This document shows, piece after piece, positions 49,555 to 62,090 of a stretch of 64,000 bases of DNA. Numbering within the stretch: position 1 is the stretch's first letter; every line of letters starts with the position of its first letter. The position numbers and the translations under genes were made by a program. Source of the stretch: Chlamydomonas reinhardtii (Eukaryota; Chlorophyta; Chlorophyceae; Chlamydomonadales; Chlamydomonadaceae); assembly GCF_000002595.2 (NCBI RefSeq), contig NC_057009.1, positions 4,009,185 through 4,073,184 of the forward strand, given 5' to 3'. The notes beneath the pieces are model-generated. The model saw only the letters and a list, made by a program, of their open reading frames with translations. It had not been told where the DNA came from and made no database searches.

Positions 49555-51081
49555 ATGCAGGCGTCAACAGGCGCGGGTGAGGGGCCTGGCTTGCCCGCTA
49601 GGGTTCACATACGCCAGCAAACACCAGCTGAAGCCTGCGCGCTTTTAATATCCATAGGTATGCATTCGCAACTCGCCAGTGGTGATCTTCACTCGTCGAG
49701 GTAAGCGAGGTAACGAGTAATGACGTGGAAGGGCCTAGATCTCATGAGAACGAGCTGCGCAGGCCAGCCGGCGCGGGCACTGCCGGAGAAGGCGGCGGGT
49801 AGCACGATAGACATCAAAAAGCTGTCGGACATCATCACGGCGCAGGCGCTCGACGGCGGGGAACGTGAGTTGCGACTGAGGGGTCGACGCGTGGGGTTCT
49901 CCGCGAGTCGTCGGAGCTCACGCCGGACCTGACCCCAGCGGAGTGGCGACACTGCTGTATCGGGGCACATTCGATAGAGGAGTGGAACTGCGACTACCAG
50001 CAATGTAGTGGTCATTTCGTGGGCAAGCCGAAGGAGTGCACCTGATGAGGTGCAGTGAGCGTGGGCTTGTGTGGGCCTGCGCCAACCCAACCTAACTTTC
50101 CACTCGATACCAACCCCACTTTATATCACCATTGCACTTACAAACGTACACATTGGCTGACTGGCTCACAGAGCAATACAAGCTGGAGGAGCTGGCCAAG
50201 GCGCTGGGCGAGCCGCTGGCGGTGGTGCGCAACATGGCGTTCCGGCAGAAGGCGCTGCTGGGGCTGGAGGCGGCGGAGCTCAAGGCCAAGATTGAGGAGG
50301 TCGCCAAGATCGTTGACGTGAGCTGCGGGCTGATGTGGGAGGGACGTTTACTTGTTTGTGTAGCGTTTGTGTGTAGGGGACTTATGGGGAAAAGGGGGAA
50401 AGACTGCAGCGGAGGGCCGTGCGGGGATGGGGCACGGGGAGAGAGGCAGGTAATAACAAATCTGGTGGGGCAGCGGGGCATACCGGGCAGCAGGATAGCA
50501 CGGCACTGCAGCCGCCGTTGATAAGCGTATACCAGCGAAGGGCACACGTTGTCACAGCAAACGCATTATTCCACGAGATCCGCCTCACCCCATGACGGTC
50601 TAACCTGGCTCACGTCACCTACTAGTGGGCTGGAAGGTGGCCGCAGCTGCGTGCTGCCGCGGCAGCTGCAGCCGCAACCGCCACCATCCAACATTTGTTG
50701 ATAAAGCTTGGGATTGAATGGAAGACCGGACCTCTCAGTAGCCGCATCCCGTCCCGCCGTCCCTGCTGACAGTCCTCGTCGTCCCTGCCTCGCATGCATC
50801 CCCTGCCACCCGCTCCTAACCGCCCGCAGGTGTCGTACGAGAAGGCGCGGCAGATGGCGGTCATCCAGCCGCTGCTGCTGACGGAGACGCAGAAGCAGGC
50901 TGAGGCACTGTCCTACGGGCTGCGCATCATCTGCCATGACCTAAAGGCGCCCCGGGAGGAGATCGTTGACATCATCATCAACAACCCCACGCTGCTGCAC
51001 GGCCGCAGCATGCGCCTGTCCGCTGCCGACATGGCGCACCTGGCGCTGCTGCGCGTGCCGAAGGGCCGCATCGTGGACTGA
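49555..51081 (+). CDS. Small helical-repeat protein resembling mTERF family
   Basis: Four exons in phase: 49555-49576, 49763-49864, 50172-50317 and 50830-51081 (173 residues). The sequence alternates short helices with Leu/Pro patterning: KLEELAKALGEPLAVVRNMA, LGLEAAELKAKIEEVAKIVD, YEKARQMAVIQPLLL, LRIICHDLKAPREEIVDIII and NNPTLLHG. The ...EEI.D.I..NPTLL phrase is the mTERF-repeat signature. Plant and algal mTERFs bind nucleic acid in plastids or mitochondria. This copy is far shorter than usual (300 residues or more), so it may be a truncated or highly diverged member. The start is uncertain: an alternative start at 49720 or 49744 in the same frame skips exon 1. A TGTAA at 51463-51467 fits its 3' end. 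Confidence 0.65.
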
Positions 51082-52405
51082 GCGGTGTGCCTCCGGCAGC
51101 GGCGAGGGCTGTAACCGTTGGGGAGGGCCGGTGTCGGCAGTGGACGCTGCGGCGCGCGGGTGAGCAGCGGCGGCTGGTGGGCTATGGAGTGGCACTTGGC
51201 GGATCAACGCGCGTTTGCAAGCGCGGGTGGGGAGTTGCTCTGTATATGTGAGCCGCTGTGTTGACCCCGCTGTATGGACCATACAAGCGCCTGAGGCTGG
51301 TTGGCTCGCAAGTCGTCGCACGACAGAGGAGCTGTGGATGGCGGCACTCGTTACCCACCCGAAGGCAGCGCCATACGTGTGCCGCCCAACTGGCTGCTGA
51401 GCCCCGTCTCAACATGGTGGGGATGGCTGACACCCTTGCCCCTTGTATCTATACGGTACATGTAATTTGATGTGTTCTCCAGTTTGTGTATCGAACATGT
51501 TTCAATTATCCGGACTGCATGGCTGCATGTGGTGCGTGGATACATCGTGGTTCAGGAGGGAAGATGTGTCGTGGAGTGAGGATGTCGGAATGTAACCAGC
51601 CTGATGCATGAGTGGGCACGATGTGGGCACTGGGTAGCAACGGAGCACTGCACGGTGCTCTTCAGCAGCTTCCTTCCTGTAACGCTGTAGCTTCCCTCAA
51701 TCCGACGCAAGTGAACCGTGAACAGGGGTGAACGCGCCCCTGGCGGCCTGGCTATGCAAAGGGGAGGGGAGGGGAGGGGGTGTGACAGGGGAATGTGCTA
51801 GCCGTTGCTAGCCAAGTGAAGGAGCAAGCCAGCAAGGGCGCTTGATGGTACTGAGAATGCAAGAAGCCGCGCAGCACCCATCTCTTCGTGGGTGCCAAAG
51901 GACCACACTTGTCAGCCCGGTATGGCAGTGTGAATCAATGGTCAGCAGGGACACGGCGGCTCGGCGTCGAGAGGGAAGCTAGAGGGAGAAGGGGGAATGG
52001 TCGGGGCCAGGGAGGGGTTGCGCCGTTGCGCCCTTGCACCGCGAGTACATATGACACATCAAGGGTCGTACCAGATGGTTGCTTATACCGTAATGCTCAG
52101 ACAGCTGCGCGACGACGGGCAAAAAAGGTTGGCTAGCTGAATCCGGGCAATCCAGCGCCTGTCCAAATTATGACAGACCGCGCCCATTTGACATCCAGTA
52201 TATGCACATCTGTATCACCATTCATCGCATAGGTAGATAACCAAGCGTCACAGGACACGTCTTTGTTGTTGCCCCCGGGAGCTGGGCGCTGCTGCCTTGA
52301 GCAACCTCTTCGAATGCGCCCGTTTTAGCTCAATCATTGCATAAAATGCGGCTGATGTAGGACTGCCGCTAATAAGGGTCCTGACTTCCAAAGTCAATTC
52401 TCACG
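51082..52405. other. 3' UTR of mTERF-like gene and upstream region of MUN-like gene
   Basis: No gene-like frame. About 51082-51490 is probable 3' UTR. The remainder includes a short GGGGA run (51760-51780) and an AT-rich word (GCATAAAATG near 52336) about 70 bases upstream of the next start codon. Confidence 0.5.
51463..51467 (+). terminator. TGTAA poly(A) signal, probable end of mTERF-like gene
   Basis: TGTAA 382 bases past the stop at 51081. Confidence 0.5.
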
Positions 52406-55400
52406 ATGCACCATAACGCGGCCGAGTTTCGGCAGTCGATAGAGGCGAGTCTGCCGCCTCTAACACAATACAGCGTACAAACAGGCGCTCCGGGTGCTTA
52501 CGGAGCCTATGGATGGGGCCACTTCCTCGCAGCCGGGCATGCTGAAGGTCGCGGAGGCGGGGTCGGAGACAGCGTACACGTTTCACTGGACGCATCTGTG
52601 AGAGCGTCTCACGATCATGCAGTGGACCTGAGCGCGTCCCTGAGAAACTCATTCACGCGTTACCACCAGAATCAGCAATACCACCCGACTGCGGAGTCAG
52701 GGAGCTTGCGGGACTCGTTCCAAGTCAGCGCTCGTGAACAGCGTGGGCCTGTGATGGCCGCGTCTGCGCCCAGCGCCTCGCGCTTCGTCACAGCGCAGTC
52801 TGAGTACCACACGTCGCTTCCGTCACTTGCTCTTCCACCGGAGCCGGTTGCCGCAGCCCAGCCCGCGGGCAAGCCCCCGACAGCGCCCGTCGTTCCCCCG
52901 CTAGGCGTGGGAGGCGATGCATGTGTAGTGGTGCAAACCGTCGCGCCGCCAACCAACATGTACCCCGGTATTCCGGCCGCGGGGCAAGCCCAGGCCGGAG
53001 GACCGCAGGGAGGGCGCGAGGACGGCAGTGGTAGGTTCGGGGTGCCGCCGGCAGGCGGGGCAGCACATGCGGGCGTGCGCTTCAATGAGAGCGTGACGTA
53101 CCAACAATACCGGCAGCAGCAGGAGGCGCAGCAGCCACAACAGCAGCAACAGCAGCACCCGCAGGCGTTCCAGCAACGACCGCACCAGCAGCCCTACCAG
53201 CAGGCCGCGCCGGTGTACAATGGAAACGGGGTGGTCCAGGGCAAGGTGGTGCACATGCGGCGAACGGAGGCATGGACCAAGTACATCGCGTACGAGGGCT
53301 GTCTTCAGGTTGGTACTGCTCAAAACTCACAACTTGACCTGTTCATGCGTGCGTCTATTGCACCGTCAGTACATTAAAGGGCATGCGGCGCTGTTTTATT
53401 AAACGTGAATCTCTCCGCGCTGCAGGTGTGCATTACGGAGCTGGAACGGAGTGCGGGCAACCCGAACGCTGCACACTTCCTTGCGGGCGCCTTTGCGACG
53501 CTGCGGAGAGACCTGGGGATAGACGGGCTCTTGCTCACGCAGGTAGGCAAAAAGGCTCAGCGCATGGCACAGGGGGCGGAGCGCGGCAGCAGTGTAGGGT
53601 GCAGTCCAGGCAACGGTACAGGTTACTCTGTGTGCTGTGTTGTACGCATGCGCAGGTTGCTGGTATGCCCGCCGCTGTGGCCGCTGCGGGCGGCGACGGC
53701 GGTATCAACGACATCTGCTGGGACGACATGGAGCCGGCGGAAAAGCGGCTCAACACGGTGGCGTTTGCCAACACTGCATCCACCTCCTACATGCGCGTCA
53801 GGTGGGTGCAGGGCCCCCGGCCTCCTGCTGCTGCTTGTGCTCCAGCGCCCTCACAGGTTGCATGCAGTCCACGCCTGCTGACTTTTGACGCCAACCTGCT
53901 CACGCCGCAGATGCGCCCGGCTGAGCCTGCCCAGCGTCAGCGTGCTGCAGAAGCTGTGCTGCCGCACGCGGACGCACATGGTGCTGCCGCGGCTGTCGGG
54001 CGTGACGGTGCACCTGGGCGCCAACGACAACAGCGCGGACCCGGCCTTCTTCTCACTGGACAGCCAGGGAACCGGCGTGCAGCAAGGGCAGGTGCGTCAT
54101 GTGTACGGTGACTGCAGTCTTCAGAGTCATGCCGATGGAGCTGGGGCCAGGCTGCCGTCCACAGGGGTAGCTGGTTAACGCACTATGGCCCCTGACCACG
54201 TGGCACTCGGACCCGCAGGCGCTGGTGCTGCCGCTGGAGGTGCAGCAGCAGGCGGGCCAGCCGCCGCCGCCGCCGCCCCAGAGCATGCTGGTGCACGTGG
54301 AGAACGAGGATGGGGTGACAGTCGCCACCGGCTCACTGTCTTACCGGGAGCTGTGGCGGCTGGCCATGCAGCAGAAGGACCCTGTGGACGAGTCGCGCGC
54401 CTCGTCTATGAACGCCGGCGTGGCGGTGGACGTGCAGGTGTGTGGGTTGCATGACACGGCGTGCACGTCAATTTTGCAAAAACGCAAACCCTTGCAAAGT
54501 GTTCTGAATCACAACGGGGCTGTCTCGCGTTGCTGCAAGCTGTCTGGTCCAACGTTTAGGCTCGCGTGTGCGTGTATCCTGATGCGTCCAGGTCATGGGC
54601 GCCGGGCCGTACGAAGGCAAGGTGGCGTTCGTGACGGTGGTGGTGACGCGGGTGAAGAAGGAGCTGGGGGGCTACGAGCTGGCGCACGTGGCGCCGGACG
54701 GCACGGGCGTGGAGACGGTCAACAAGAACACGCTGCGCACCAACGCGTGCCTCGCCTACGACACCTCGCTGGCGGCCGCGCTGGAGGCCACCGGCTGCGG
54801 GCGGCACAAGCTGGAGGTGGAGGGTCCGTGGGACTGGCTGCTGCGCGAGTTTGCGGCGTACTTCGGCGTGCGCTCCTACTATTGCATCCTGGCCCACCTG
54901 CGGTGAGGGGTATGCAGAGGGAGCAGCTTGTGGGGTTGCGTTGTGGGCCCTGCACGGCAAGAGCGGCTGACGGCGACTGGCACGCGCACCCACTGGTCCC
55001 CGCCGGCCCTGTGTTGTGCCCCTTTGTATCATGCGCACGCAGGTGGGTGCTCAAGCCAGGTGTAGCCACCATCAGCAGCATGTGCCTGGACGTGATCGCG
55101 CGCGAGCTCAAGCCGCTGCTGGAGCAGTCGCTGCTGCGCGGCCTCACCACGCACGAGGCCACGCTGCTGGAGGGCGTAAAGAAGGCGGTGGAGATGCTGC
55201 TGGAGGTGGCGTTTGAGAACTACTACGCGCTGGGAGACGACCAGCCGTCGCGGGAGGGGGGAGACACGCCGCGCGGCGCCACCGGCGCACCCGCGTGGCG
55301 GCCTACCGTGCTCATGGTGCGGCGGGGAATGGGCCCTGGGACACTGCAATTTATCTACAGCGTTGGCCTGCATACGGTGCCTGCCCACGGAACGAGTTTA

Positions 55401-58400
55401 ATGAACACGGTGCCTGCCGTTGCCGTGTGTGTGCAGGCGAGCTTCCGGCTGTTCCGCGTCATGAAGGACGTGTTTCTGCCGTCTGACCAGGACTGGCTCA
55501 ACACGCGCTTCCGCATCGCCGCCAAGAAGCGCTGGCACTTCCTGGAGTGCAACTGCGGCTATGACCAAATGCGTGGCATGGGCAGCGCGCAGCAGCAGCC
55601 GTGAGTGCAGTCTTGATAGCCTGAGTGCAAAACAGCGAATGGACTAAGGCCGCACAACCTGGCTATCCGGGCATCCTTAGCGCTGAGGATGCCCGGACAG
55701 CCAGTTTACAACATATCTGATGCAGAGGTGCCTGGGTGTGTGAGCTGTGTTGTGTATGTCTCTTCGCGCGCAGACGGCCTGCCGGCCCCACCAAGCTGGG
55801 CTATAACGTCAACCAGTTCGACAGCTACTACAAGATGGCGGAAAAGATGGGCATGGCCATCCGCAGCGACCTGGAGTTCGACATGTTCCTGCAGGTACCG
55901 TGTGTAATCGCCGGCCTGGCACGCATGTATTGCCGCCGCTGCTGCCCAGGCTTCTCAGCGCAATGCCGATCTACTCGCCCCATCCTGAGCGCTGACGCAG
56001 TTGCTGCCTGCCGTGTTCGTTGCTTGCCCCGTCGCCCTTTTCCCTTCATTCGTGAGCGCAGAAGCAGCCGGACCTGCTGCCCAGCACGCTCAACCTGCCG
56101 CGCATCACGGCGGAGGAATACATGGCCAACTTCGTGGAGATCCTGCGCAACATGCTGCACCGGGGGCCGCCGCAGGTGCCCTCCGTGGCGGCGGTGGACC
56201 TGCTGGTCGCCACCGCGCAGCTGCAGCGATACCTGCAGGTGCGGGCGGGCGGCGCAGAGGCCTTGGTGGCATCACTGGCATGCATGCAGTGTACAGGGCA
56301 GGGGAGGCCCAGCGGCTGCGCTGCTCATGCTGTTTGGTTGTTGCCAATGCCGCCCGCTCTACCCGGTCGGCCCCCGGCTTAGCTTCCCCCTTTCCTTTCT
56401 GCTTGCTGGTGCGCAGGAGACGCAGCTGTACATGCCGCGCCAGCACCCAGGCCACCTGGACGCCATGGAGCTGTGGAAGCCGCACGTGATGTTCTGGATT
56501 GAAAACAGCCGCCGCGGGCTCAATGGCCACTGCGGCAAGCTTGAGGCGGAGGCCAAGCTCACGGCCGCGCACCTGGCGCGGGTGGACGTGGCGAAAATGC
56601 CGGGCATGATTGAGGGCATTGAGGGAGCCGTGGCGCCGCTGGTGAGTTTGCCGCGTGACTGGCACTGGTCGACGAACGTTTAGCGTTCAGGCCAAACTGC
56701 AGGATATGTGCGGTGGGCATCCTGACGCATCCTGCAAATGCTGCCGCGCATCCCCTGCCGTATCACCAGGTGCACGACATGCTGGACCGCACGTGGTCGG
56801 AGCTGATGCTGTACGAGCGGGTGGTCAAGAATTGGCCGCTGTTCGGGCCGCACCTGGAGGCGGCGCTGTGCGACGTGCTGCGCACCGTGCAGGGCTCGCT
56901 CAACCGCATCTGCGCCGGCGCCAGCAACACCGCCATGACGCAGCAGCCGGGTGCGTGTTGCTGCGACGGGGCCGTGGAACTTTTGATCTGCAACGGGAGG
57001 CGTGCAGCTGCTGTTTCCTGCTGCCGTGTTCTGAGGCACTGAAATGCTGACTGGCAGCTTGCTGCTCCGCTCGCAGGCATGCCGCTAGGCGCCGGCAACT
57101 CGCCGCACATGGCACGAGGCCACCAGCGTGTGCCGTCCGGCTCCCCGGGCATGATGGGACCGCCGGGCTCGGGCGGGCACGGCCGCAACACGTCTACCCT
57201 GGGCTACCAGCCCGGGCCTGGCGGCAGCCCGGGGCCGCTGGGGCCCATGGCCAGCATGCGCAGCCCGGGCGTACCCATGGTGCCGCAGCACGGCATGGGC
57301 GGCATGGGCGGTGCGGGTGCGGCGCCGGGCGGCCGAAACGTGGTGCTGCTCAAGGAGGCGGTGCTGCTCAACTCGCTCAAGGTGGGGCGGTGCGATGTCT
57401 TTGGCACGTTGGCCTTGTGCCACATCAGGCCTCAAGGCTAACTCAATCGCAGCGGCGCATATCATGTCCTTGCTGTACCGCTCGTGTTCCTTGCCCGCTA
57501 TCTGCCTTGGTGTTTGATACCGTAGTTATGCGCTTCTGATCACGACGCCCTGCCAACGGCCGCTGGCGCGCGCATCTGCCCCATTGCGCTTGTGTCGACA
57601 GGTGCTGATGGTGATGGTGCCGTCCATCGAGGACATCATCTCCAAGTGGTGTGGCGGCCAGTCCTGTGCGCCACCCGGGCCGCCGCAGCCCAACGCGCCC
57701 GACCCCGACTTCGACGACGACATGGCGCCGCACATCGGAGCGCAGTTCGCGCAGGTGCGTGTGGTGCGAGGGGGGGGGGTGCGCGCAGCACTGCTTGTGC
57801 AATGCTGCGTTGGTTGCAAGGGTAATGTAACCTGGCGGAGCCCGTGGTACAGTGCTAGCGCCCATGCACGGCACCCGCACGGTGTGACGCAAGCGCACAA
57901 CCAGACGATACGAAATACCGCAATTGTGTGCGCCAACGTTTCGCAGGTGGTCAAGGAGCTGCGCACGGACTATGCAGAGGGCGTGGCTTCATGCTCCAAC
58001 CGCATGGCCAACCACATCCGCGCCACGCCCGTCACCAACATCAAGACGGCGCTCAACCAGCCCAAGCCGCCCGCTGACCCACACGGCGGCTACCAGCAGG
58101 TGTCTACGCTCACACACCAGCGCGACTTCGTGGAGGCCTTCATGCGGCCCATCCTGGCCGCGTGCGACGAGGCGCTGCAGGTGGGCAGGGGCGCGGAGCA
58201 GGCGGCAGGGGCGCCGATAGGTGGGCGCAAGGGCTGAGTTCCGCAATAGCTTTACAGGATTCCCTCTTGGCTGACTCATTGCTGTTGTTGCTCCTCTGCA
58301 CGAATGCACAGGCGCTGCGCGCCGCGCTGGACCCGCGTGTGTTTGTGGCGACCGGCCGCGCGCTGTGGGACTGCATGGGCAAGGACCTGTTCGAGTTCGT

Positions 58401-58799
58401 GCACTTCTTGCAGGTGCGTCAGCAAGCGATGTGTGCTTTGGCCGTGTGTGCTTTAGGGTTGCATGTTAGGCCCGCGCATGCCGCTTGTCGCCACGCGTGC
58501 ACATTTGAGTCTGCTTTCCTATGTCATGGGTGACGGACTGACGCGGTCCTGGTTGACCCGGGCGGTGACCTCCTCGCCCCCCTCAGGAGAGCCACGACAA
58601 CAAGGGCGCCTGGCGGCTGCGGCAGCACGCCAACCTGGCGCTCACGCACCTGTGCGAGTTTTTCCGCTCGCGGCTGGCTGCGTCTATGGAGCACTGCATC
58701 GGCGAGCGCGACCTGGACCTGCCCATCAACGTGGACAAGGCGCAGAAGCTGCTGGCGCAGAACACCGCCGTCGTCAACATCACTCTGAACCCCATCTAG
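52406..58799 (+). CDS. Large protein with MUN/UNC13-like C-terminal half
   Basis: Seventeen exons in phase: 52406-53308, 53426-53542, 53656-53801, 53911-54091, 54219-54437, 54592-54902, 55043-55316, 55437-55600, 55774-55894, 56062-56238, 56417-56641, 56770-56950, 57077-57381, 57602-57754, 57947-58180, 58312-58413 and 58587-58799 (1341 residues). Residues 1-290 are disordered and Gln/Pro-rich. 300-520 are mixed alpha/beta, possibly C2-like. The rest is helical: WVLKPGVATISSMCLDVIAR, YMANFVEILRNML, WKPHVMFWIENSRRGLNGHC, VHDMLDRTWSELMLYERVVK and ALWDCMGKDLFEFVHFLQ. The last blocks recall the MHD1/MHD2 segments of MUN-domain proteins (Munc13, plant PATROL1) that act in exocytosis. A Gly/Pro/Met-rich linker (about 960-1060) interrupts the helical region. 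Gene model is solid; the family call is tentative. Confidence 0.7.
55659..55704. repeat. 19-bp hairpin in an intron of the MUN-like gene
   Basis: Arms 55659-55677 and 55686-55704 pair at 18 of 19 positions (CTGGCTATCCGGGCATCCT and its complement) with an 8-base loop, in the intron between exons 8 and 9. Confidence 0.85.
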
Positions 58800-60204
58800 T
58801 CATACAGCGCGGCCGGGGGGGGGGCGGTGCGGTGGCAATGGCACCTGGGGCGTTTGTAGCGTAGGGAAGGATGGCTGTGGTGGCCCGGGGAGTGGCGTGG
58901 GGTTGGGGAATGATTGTGGGTTCGTGGCGTAGGCAGCGGTTCGCAGCGCCGGCGTGGTGCTGGCTCAAGGCAGTGCAGTGAAGTAGGGTGAGTTGTCGGC
59001 TGACCAGATACCAGGAACTGTAGCTTTCCGCAGCTGATTCAATTAGGTAGGCACTTTCGATGACGCATGAGGCTGCAACTGTTTTGGACACGGGTATGGA
59101 CGAACGGACAATCACGCTGTGGTGTGAGAATGGATCCACTGTTCTCCGGATTTCGCCTCCTTGCCCACCGAACTGCCACCCAACCGCTCCACCCAATAGC
59201 TCAAGCACTAGCACACATCATGAGCGCACATAAGCAGGCACATACTAAAGCGTATGCAGGCGTTCGGCCTCTGGAATTCGACATGCTGCCGCCGACACCA
59301 CTAAAGCTGGAGACCGCGTCACATGATCCCGGGCTACAAATGCATTATGATGATTATCCCAAGTGCAACTCGATCAATCTCTTCCGGCGCACAGTCCTGA
59401 ATATCATATGGACAAGTGCAGATGCAAGCTTCTGGGCACGTCCCGGTGGTTCAACGATAGGGTTACTGGTGGTCGGCCCTGGGTACATGGGCATGCCTGC
59501 GAGTCAAGACGTGCCTCCAGGTGGACTGGATTTGAACGATTGAAAGCTTAGCCGAGCGCAGTCGATTGACACCAACGTGGCGAAAACTAAGGGGTTTTGA
59601 GGGCAGGTTTAGGGGTTGGGACAGATCGCACCCTGCACCCGTCGTGGCTTAACTCCTCGACGCTCCTCGTGACTTGGCCCCAATGCCCGTTGTACCCTGG
59701 AACCCGCCATTTGCTGTGCTTGGGATCAATATCAGCTGCAAGAGTTAAGGTGTCACCAAGCCAAGTGGCCTCTGCCTCTCTCAGGCTTGGCGTCGGAGGC
59801 ACCAACACCTCGGCACCTCAAGGGCCAAACCCCAGCTGTCGGTCACCCCCCAATCTGTTCCAGCTTCCTCTGTCCAGCATCTCTCATCCGCACCCAAGTC
59901 ACATGTAATCTTGCATAGCCCTGTCAGTTGCGTTCGTCTGGTTGCCGGCATGTGCCGAGGCGACCTGGTGCATGCTGCGGCGACGACAGGTCAGTACAGC
60001 GGGTCGCACAAAGAGACTCTGATTCCCGCCGTGAATACATCCAGTGCGCAGCGAACCGCGAAGCAAGGCGCGGCCGCGTGAGAGAAAGTCAGCCGTCGAG
60101 ATGAGATGGTACGGCGCGACTGATTGCGCCCGGGTCAGCTATTCGAGACCTTCGCGCGCACGAATTCTGTGGTCTTTGCCAAGTCACACTACACAGTGCC
60201 AAAA
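58800..60204. other. 3' UTR of MUN-like gene and LHCA6 promoter region
   Basis: No gene-like frame with algal codon bias. The last 250-300 bases before 60205 must hold the LHCA6 promoter and 5' UTR. I see no clear TATA box. Confidence 0.5.
59904..59908 (+). terminator. TGTAA poly(A) signal, possible end of MUN-like gene
   Basis: First TGTAA noticed past the stop at 58799, implying a 1.1 kb 3' UTR. Confidence 0.35.
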
Positions 60205-62090
60205 ATGATGCTGGTTGCCAAGAACGCTGTGGCTGCGCGCCCCTCGGCCCGCTCCGCTCGCCGGAGCGTGGTCGCCAAGGCCAGCTCGCGCCCTCTGTGG
60301 CTGCCTGGTGAGCTACAGTAGATGTATAGCAACAAAATCTGCCAAGCGATAGACCAATATCGGACACTTTCGCAGCTTGGCTTGCATGGCCTCGGCAAGC
60401 AGCGTCACACGAATAGAGCCTCGAGTACAGCTGGAGCAGCGCAGCGCTATTAGCTCCTTATCAGACCTTTGGTCAAAGGGCAGCTCGTCCGGTGCTTGAT
60501 CGCTTTTATGAGCCGAGCGACATCACATCACAGTCGCCTTGTGCCTGCGTCCCTCGTCTCACAGGCAGCACTCCCCCGGCTCACCTGAAGGGCGACCTGC
60601 CCGGTGACTTCGGCTTCGACCCCCTGGGCCTGGGCGCCAACGCCGAGTCCCTGAAGTGGTGAGCGCGCTTTCGCGTGGATACTGATGCCGACGACCGGGA
60701 ACCGCTTTTTGCCGCACGGACGCGGTTCAGGAGACGGATGCTACAGTACATTCTGCTTTATGATGCAATTTTATACCTGACGGCGCTAACACCCGGGTTG
60801 CGCTTTGCACTCGTAGGTTCAAGGAGTCGGAGCTGGTGCACAGCCGCTGGGCCATGGCTGCCGTCGCCGGTATCCTGGTGCAGGAGATCGTGCGCCCCGA
60901 TGTGTTCTGGTGAGCGCTGGGCACGGCAGAAAGCGGCTGAGGGAGGAGGGGACTGGGTGGGGAGTGGCCGTGCCAATAACGCAGTCTGTAATCATAGGTC
61001 CGGGGAGCGCGGCTTCCCAAAGAGTGGGGTTGGCAGCGGTAGGCTTCAACATTCTTTGACCAAAGCACGGGTCCAGAGCAACAGTTTCCCATTCCTCGGA
61101 TCCCCTTGCTTGCCGTAACCCTCACTGGGCGTATGTTTGTATGCAGGTACAACGCCGGCAAGGAGGTTGAGTCGCCTCTGGGCCCCCTTGGCCTGCTGGC
61201 CGTCGAGTTCTTCCTGATGCACTGGGTGGAGGTCCGCCGCTGGCAGGACCTGCGCAAGCCTGGCTCCGTGGACCAGGACCCCATCTTCAGCCAGTACAAG
61301 CTGCCCCCCCACGAGGTGGGCTCAGGGTCCGGGCTGCAGCATGGGCTGTAGGCGCGTGCGCACTATCTGCCCCCCTGAGCGTGGCAGCGCCGGAATGATG
61401 CTCTGAATGTGCGGTTGGGAGCGGGGCGATCCGCAGGGCCGAGAACAGACTGAAAAAGGCTGCAAAGCTTGTGCAGCCTGTTCCAAGCATGGCTTGGCAA
61501 GTGGGGCTCGCTCGGTTTTGACGGCGTGTGGCTCGATTCTCTTCTCCCTGTAGGTTGGCTACCCCGGCGGTGTGTTCGCTCCCTTCATCCCCGGTGACCT
61601 GGCTGAGCTCAAGGTTAAGGAGATCAAGAACGGCCGCCTGGCCATGGTGAGCGCGGCGATGGGGATAACGAGGGCGTTTAGTTACCATGACTGATGGACG
61701 AGTTTAAATCAAGTTGACCGAGTCGTATGGTTGCCACGTGCCACGATATGTGGTTGCGGCTTGTCACCTAACTTCTGCCTGCACAGCAGACCTTAAGTTG
61801 AAGCACCTAGCTGTGACGCAGTATCTCCCACAAGTAACTGACTTGTGTACCCTCTTTCCCGCTCGCAGCTGGCGTTCGTTGGCTTCGTGATGGCTGCCCA
61901 GGTGACCGGCAAGGGCCCCATCGCGGCTCTGCAGGAGCACCTGGCTGACCCTTGGGGCACCACCATCTTCTCCAAGGCCGCCGTTGTGCCTGGCCAGGCT
62001 GTGGCTCCCCCTTGCAAGATTCCCGCCTCGGTGTCCTACAAGGGCATTGAGATCCCGACCCCCTGCTTCCTGCAGGGCCTGTGGCCTTAA
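60205..62090 (+). CDS. LHCA6: Light-harvesting chlorophyll a/b-binding protein of photosystem I
   Basis: Six exons in phase: 60205-60307, 60565-60658, 60817-60909, 61147-61315, 61554-61646 and 61869-62090 (257 residues). Residues 1-31 are a chloroplast transit peptide ([20 protein letters not shown]). The mature protein starts near SSRPLWLPG and has the LHC fold: [10 protein letters not shown], helix B with [20 protein letters not shown] (Glu and His chlorophyll ligands and the Arg of the Glu-Arg pair), a middle helix around [18 protein letters not shown], and helix A with [15 protein letters not shown] (chlorophyll-binding Glu near 176 and Asn 179). It binds chlorophyll a/b in the PSI antenna in the thylakoid. 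LHCA2 and LHCA6 are nearly identical; LHCA6 is preferred because of the neighbouring phosphoglucomutase. Two adjacent ATG codons (60205, 60208) could serve as start. Confidence 0.92.

Noticed and set aside
55659-55704. Hairpin considered as a rho-independent terminator or tRNA
   Set aside because: Nuclear eukaryotic intron, no U-run and no tRNA arms. Kept only as an intronic hairpin.
60675-61118. Open stretch within LHCA6
   Set aside because: Spans an intron, an exon in the wrong frame and another intron; a shadow of the real gene.
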